Assembly (NCBI RefSeq): GCF_004122115.1
Contig: NZ_SBKP01000012.1
Location: forward strand, 1-64,000
Reading direction: 5' to 3'
DNA length: 64,000 nt
Origin: Sphingobium fluviale
GTDB taxonomy: Bacteria; Pseudomonadota; Alphaproteobacteria; Sphingomonadales; Sphingomonadaceae
A program made the position numbers and the translations under genes. This document shows, one piece after another, positions 62,989 through 64,000 of this stretch. The notes under the pieces were generated by a model, which was not told where the DNA came from, searched no databases, and saw nothing but the letters and a program-made list of their open reading frames with translations. The first letter of the stretch is position 1. Each line of letters begins with the position of its first letter.

Positions 62989-64000
62989 ATGGCTGAAGAC
63001 AGCAGCACGGCGAGCGAGCAACCCGCGCCCGCATCCCCCCCATCCCATTCTCATGGCAATGACGGCATAGTGAAGCTGGCCGTGGGCGCGATCGGCATCG
63101 TGTTTGGCGACATTGGCACCAGCCCGCTCTACGCCTTCCGCGAAACCTTCGCTGGGCATCATCCGCTCGCGCTAGATGCGGATCATATTTACGGCGTGAT
63201 CAGCCTGATGTTCTGGTCAATGATGATGGTGGTGACGCTGAAATATGTCAGCATCATCATGCGGGCGGACAACAAGGGCGAGGGCGGCAGCCTCGCACTG
63301 CTGGCGCTCATCAATCGCAACAGCGAGGGCAGGCGCTGGACAACGGGCATCGTGCTGCTCGGCGTGTTCGCCACCGCCTTGTTCTATGGCGATTCGATGA
63401 TTACGCCTGCGGTGTCGGTGCTTTCTGCCGTGGAAGGTCTGGCGGTCTATAACCCCAGTCTTGCGCCGCTGATCCTGCCAGCCGCCGTCACCATCCTCGT
63501 CGGGCTGTTCGCGATCCAGAGCGGAGGGACGAGCCGCGTTGCCGCGCTGTTCGGGCCGATCATGCTGACTTATTTCGTCACAATCGGGGCGCTTGGCGTC
63601 ATCAGCATCATGGCCACGCCCCACATCATCACGGCGCTCAATCCCTATTGGGCGGTGATGTTTTTCGCGACCGACCCACTGCCCGCGTTCCTCGCGCTCG
63701 GTTCCGTCGTGCTGGCGGTGACGGGCGCGGAGGCGCTCTACGCCGACATGGGGCATTTTGGGCGCAATCCGATCCGCGTGTCCTGGCTGGTGTTTGTGCT
63801 GCCCGCCTTGATGCTCAACTATATGGGCCAAGGCGCGCTGCTGACGCGTGAGGGCTATGCCGCGCTCGAAAGCCCGTTTTACAATCTTGCCCCCGTCTAC
63901 CTTCAGCTGCCGCTGATCGGCATCGCGACGCTGGCGGCGATCATCGCCTCTCAGGCGGTGATATCGGGCGCGTTTTCCGTCACGCAGCAGGCGATCCAGC
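62989..64000 (+). CDS. kup: potassium transporter Kup, truncated by the window edge
   Basis: The first 337 residues of a Kup/HAK-type K+:H+ symporter. After a 30-residue polar N-terminus the family start [20 protein letters not shown] appears, followed by helices with [20 protein letters not shown] and [19 protein letters not shown] lies upstream of ATG 62989. The 3' end is beyond base 64000. Confidence 0.95.
   Translation, partial: MAEDSSTASEQPAPASPPSHSHGNDGIVKLAVGAIGIVFGDIGTSPLYAFRETFAGHHPLALDADHIYGVISLMFWSMMMVVTLKYVSIIMRADNKGEGGSLALLALINRNSEGRRWTTGIVLLGVFATALFYGDSMITPAVSVLSAVEGLAVYNPSLAPLILPAAVTILVGLFAIQSGGTSRVAALFGPIMLTYFVTIGALGVISIMATPHIITALNPYWAVMFFATDPLPAFLALGSVVLAVTGAEALYADMGHFGRNPIRVSWLVFVLPALMLNYMGQGALLTREGYAALESPFYNLAPVYLQLPLIGIATLAAIIASQAVISGAFSVTQQAIQ

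Overview
The window is GC-rich alphaproteobacterial chromosome, most likely from an orange/yellow sphingomonad (order Sphingomonadales). The assignment rests on the combination of a carotenoid desaturase, a single bifunctional RSH protein, a class I PHA synthase with a phasin, a GapR-like DUF2312 protein, compact overlapping reading frames, and several families of dispersed palindromic repeats typical of that order. Nearly everything is chromosomal housekeeping; there is no rRNA, CRISPR array, transposase, integrase or prophage. The last gene (kup) runs off the right edge.

Layout. 1-2240: a visibly less GC-rich stretch with two tandem paralogous secreted proteins and a third exported protein, abutting the 3' end of tRNA-Leu(GAG). 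2492-2631: a rod-like inverted repeat that looks like a structured RNA, next to a zinc-ribbon protein. 3654-6542: ftsE-ftsX-ydcF-plsC, overlapping or nearly so. 6539-6711: an FNR/FixK-type box placed as in a class II activated promoter, ahead of a 34-residue membrane peptide. 6728-11841: glycine-zipper protein, phytase-like esterase, rpmB, tadA, a GT-C-like membrane protein and a divergent GtrA flippase. 12138-14031: LytTR response regulator and LytS-type kinase. 14187-16277: RSH. 16480-19387: glyoxalase genes and a HerA-type ATPase. 19508-20123: AbrB/Doc toxin-antitoxin pair.

20196-27994 (minus strand): yebC-ruvC-ruvA-(unknown)-ruvB-ybgC-tolQ-tolR-tolA-tolB-pal, i.e. Holliday-junction processing followed by the Tol-Pal envelope machine. 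A less GC-rich three-helix membrane gene sits exactly between ruvA and ruvB, and ruvC has no ATG/GTG/TTG start. 28064-31103: YbjQ-like, GapR-like, DUF1244, pyk, DUF2721. 31121-35192: alanine aminotransferase, then phaC and phasin, whose upstream regions share a 16-bp motif. 35395-41022: clpS, bamD, recN, clpB. 41028-45074: nadE-gltX and prs. 45213-51897: small membrane protein, VOC protein, hisN, rpmI-rplT, an exported protein, pheS-pheT. 51842-55533: LOG-family protein, crtI, DmeF-type cation exporter, exported protein. 55530-57727: SDR and purF. 57916-62895: ccmC-D-E-F-G-H-I for cytochrome c maturation, without ccmAB. 62989-64000: kup.

The observations most worth a second look are the FNR-box small protein, the structured element at 2492-2631, the gene inserted between ruvA and ruvB, the apparent CTG start of ruvC, the shared phaC/phasin operator, and a two-copy double-hairpin element whose copies differ by compensatory base changes. 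All names come from reading motifs and context; no database search was run.
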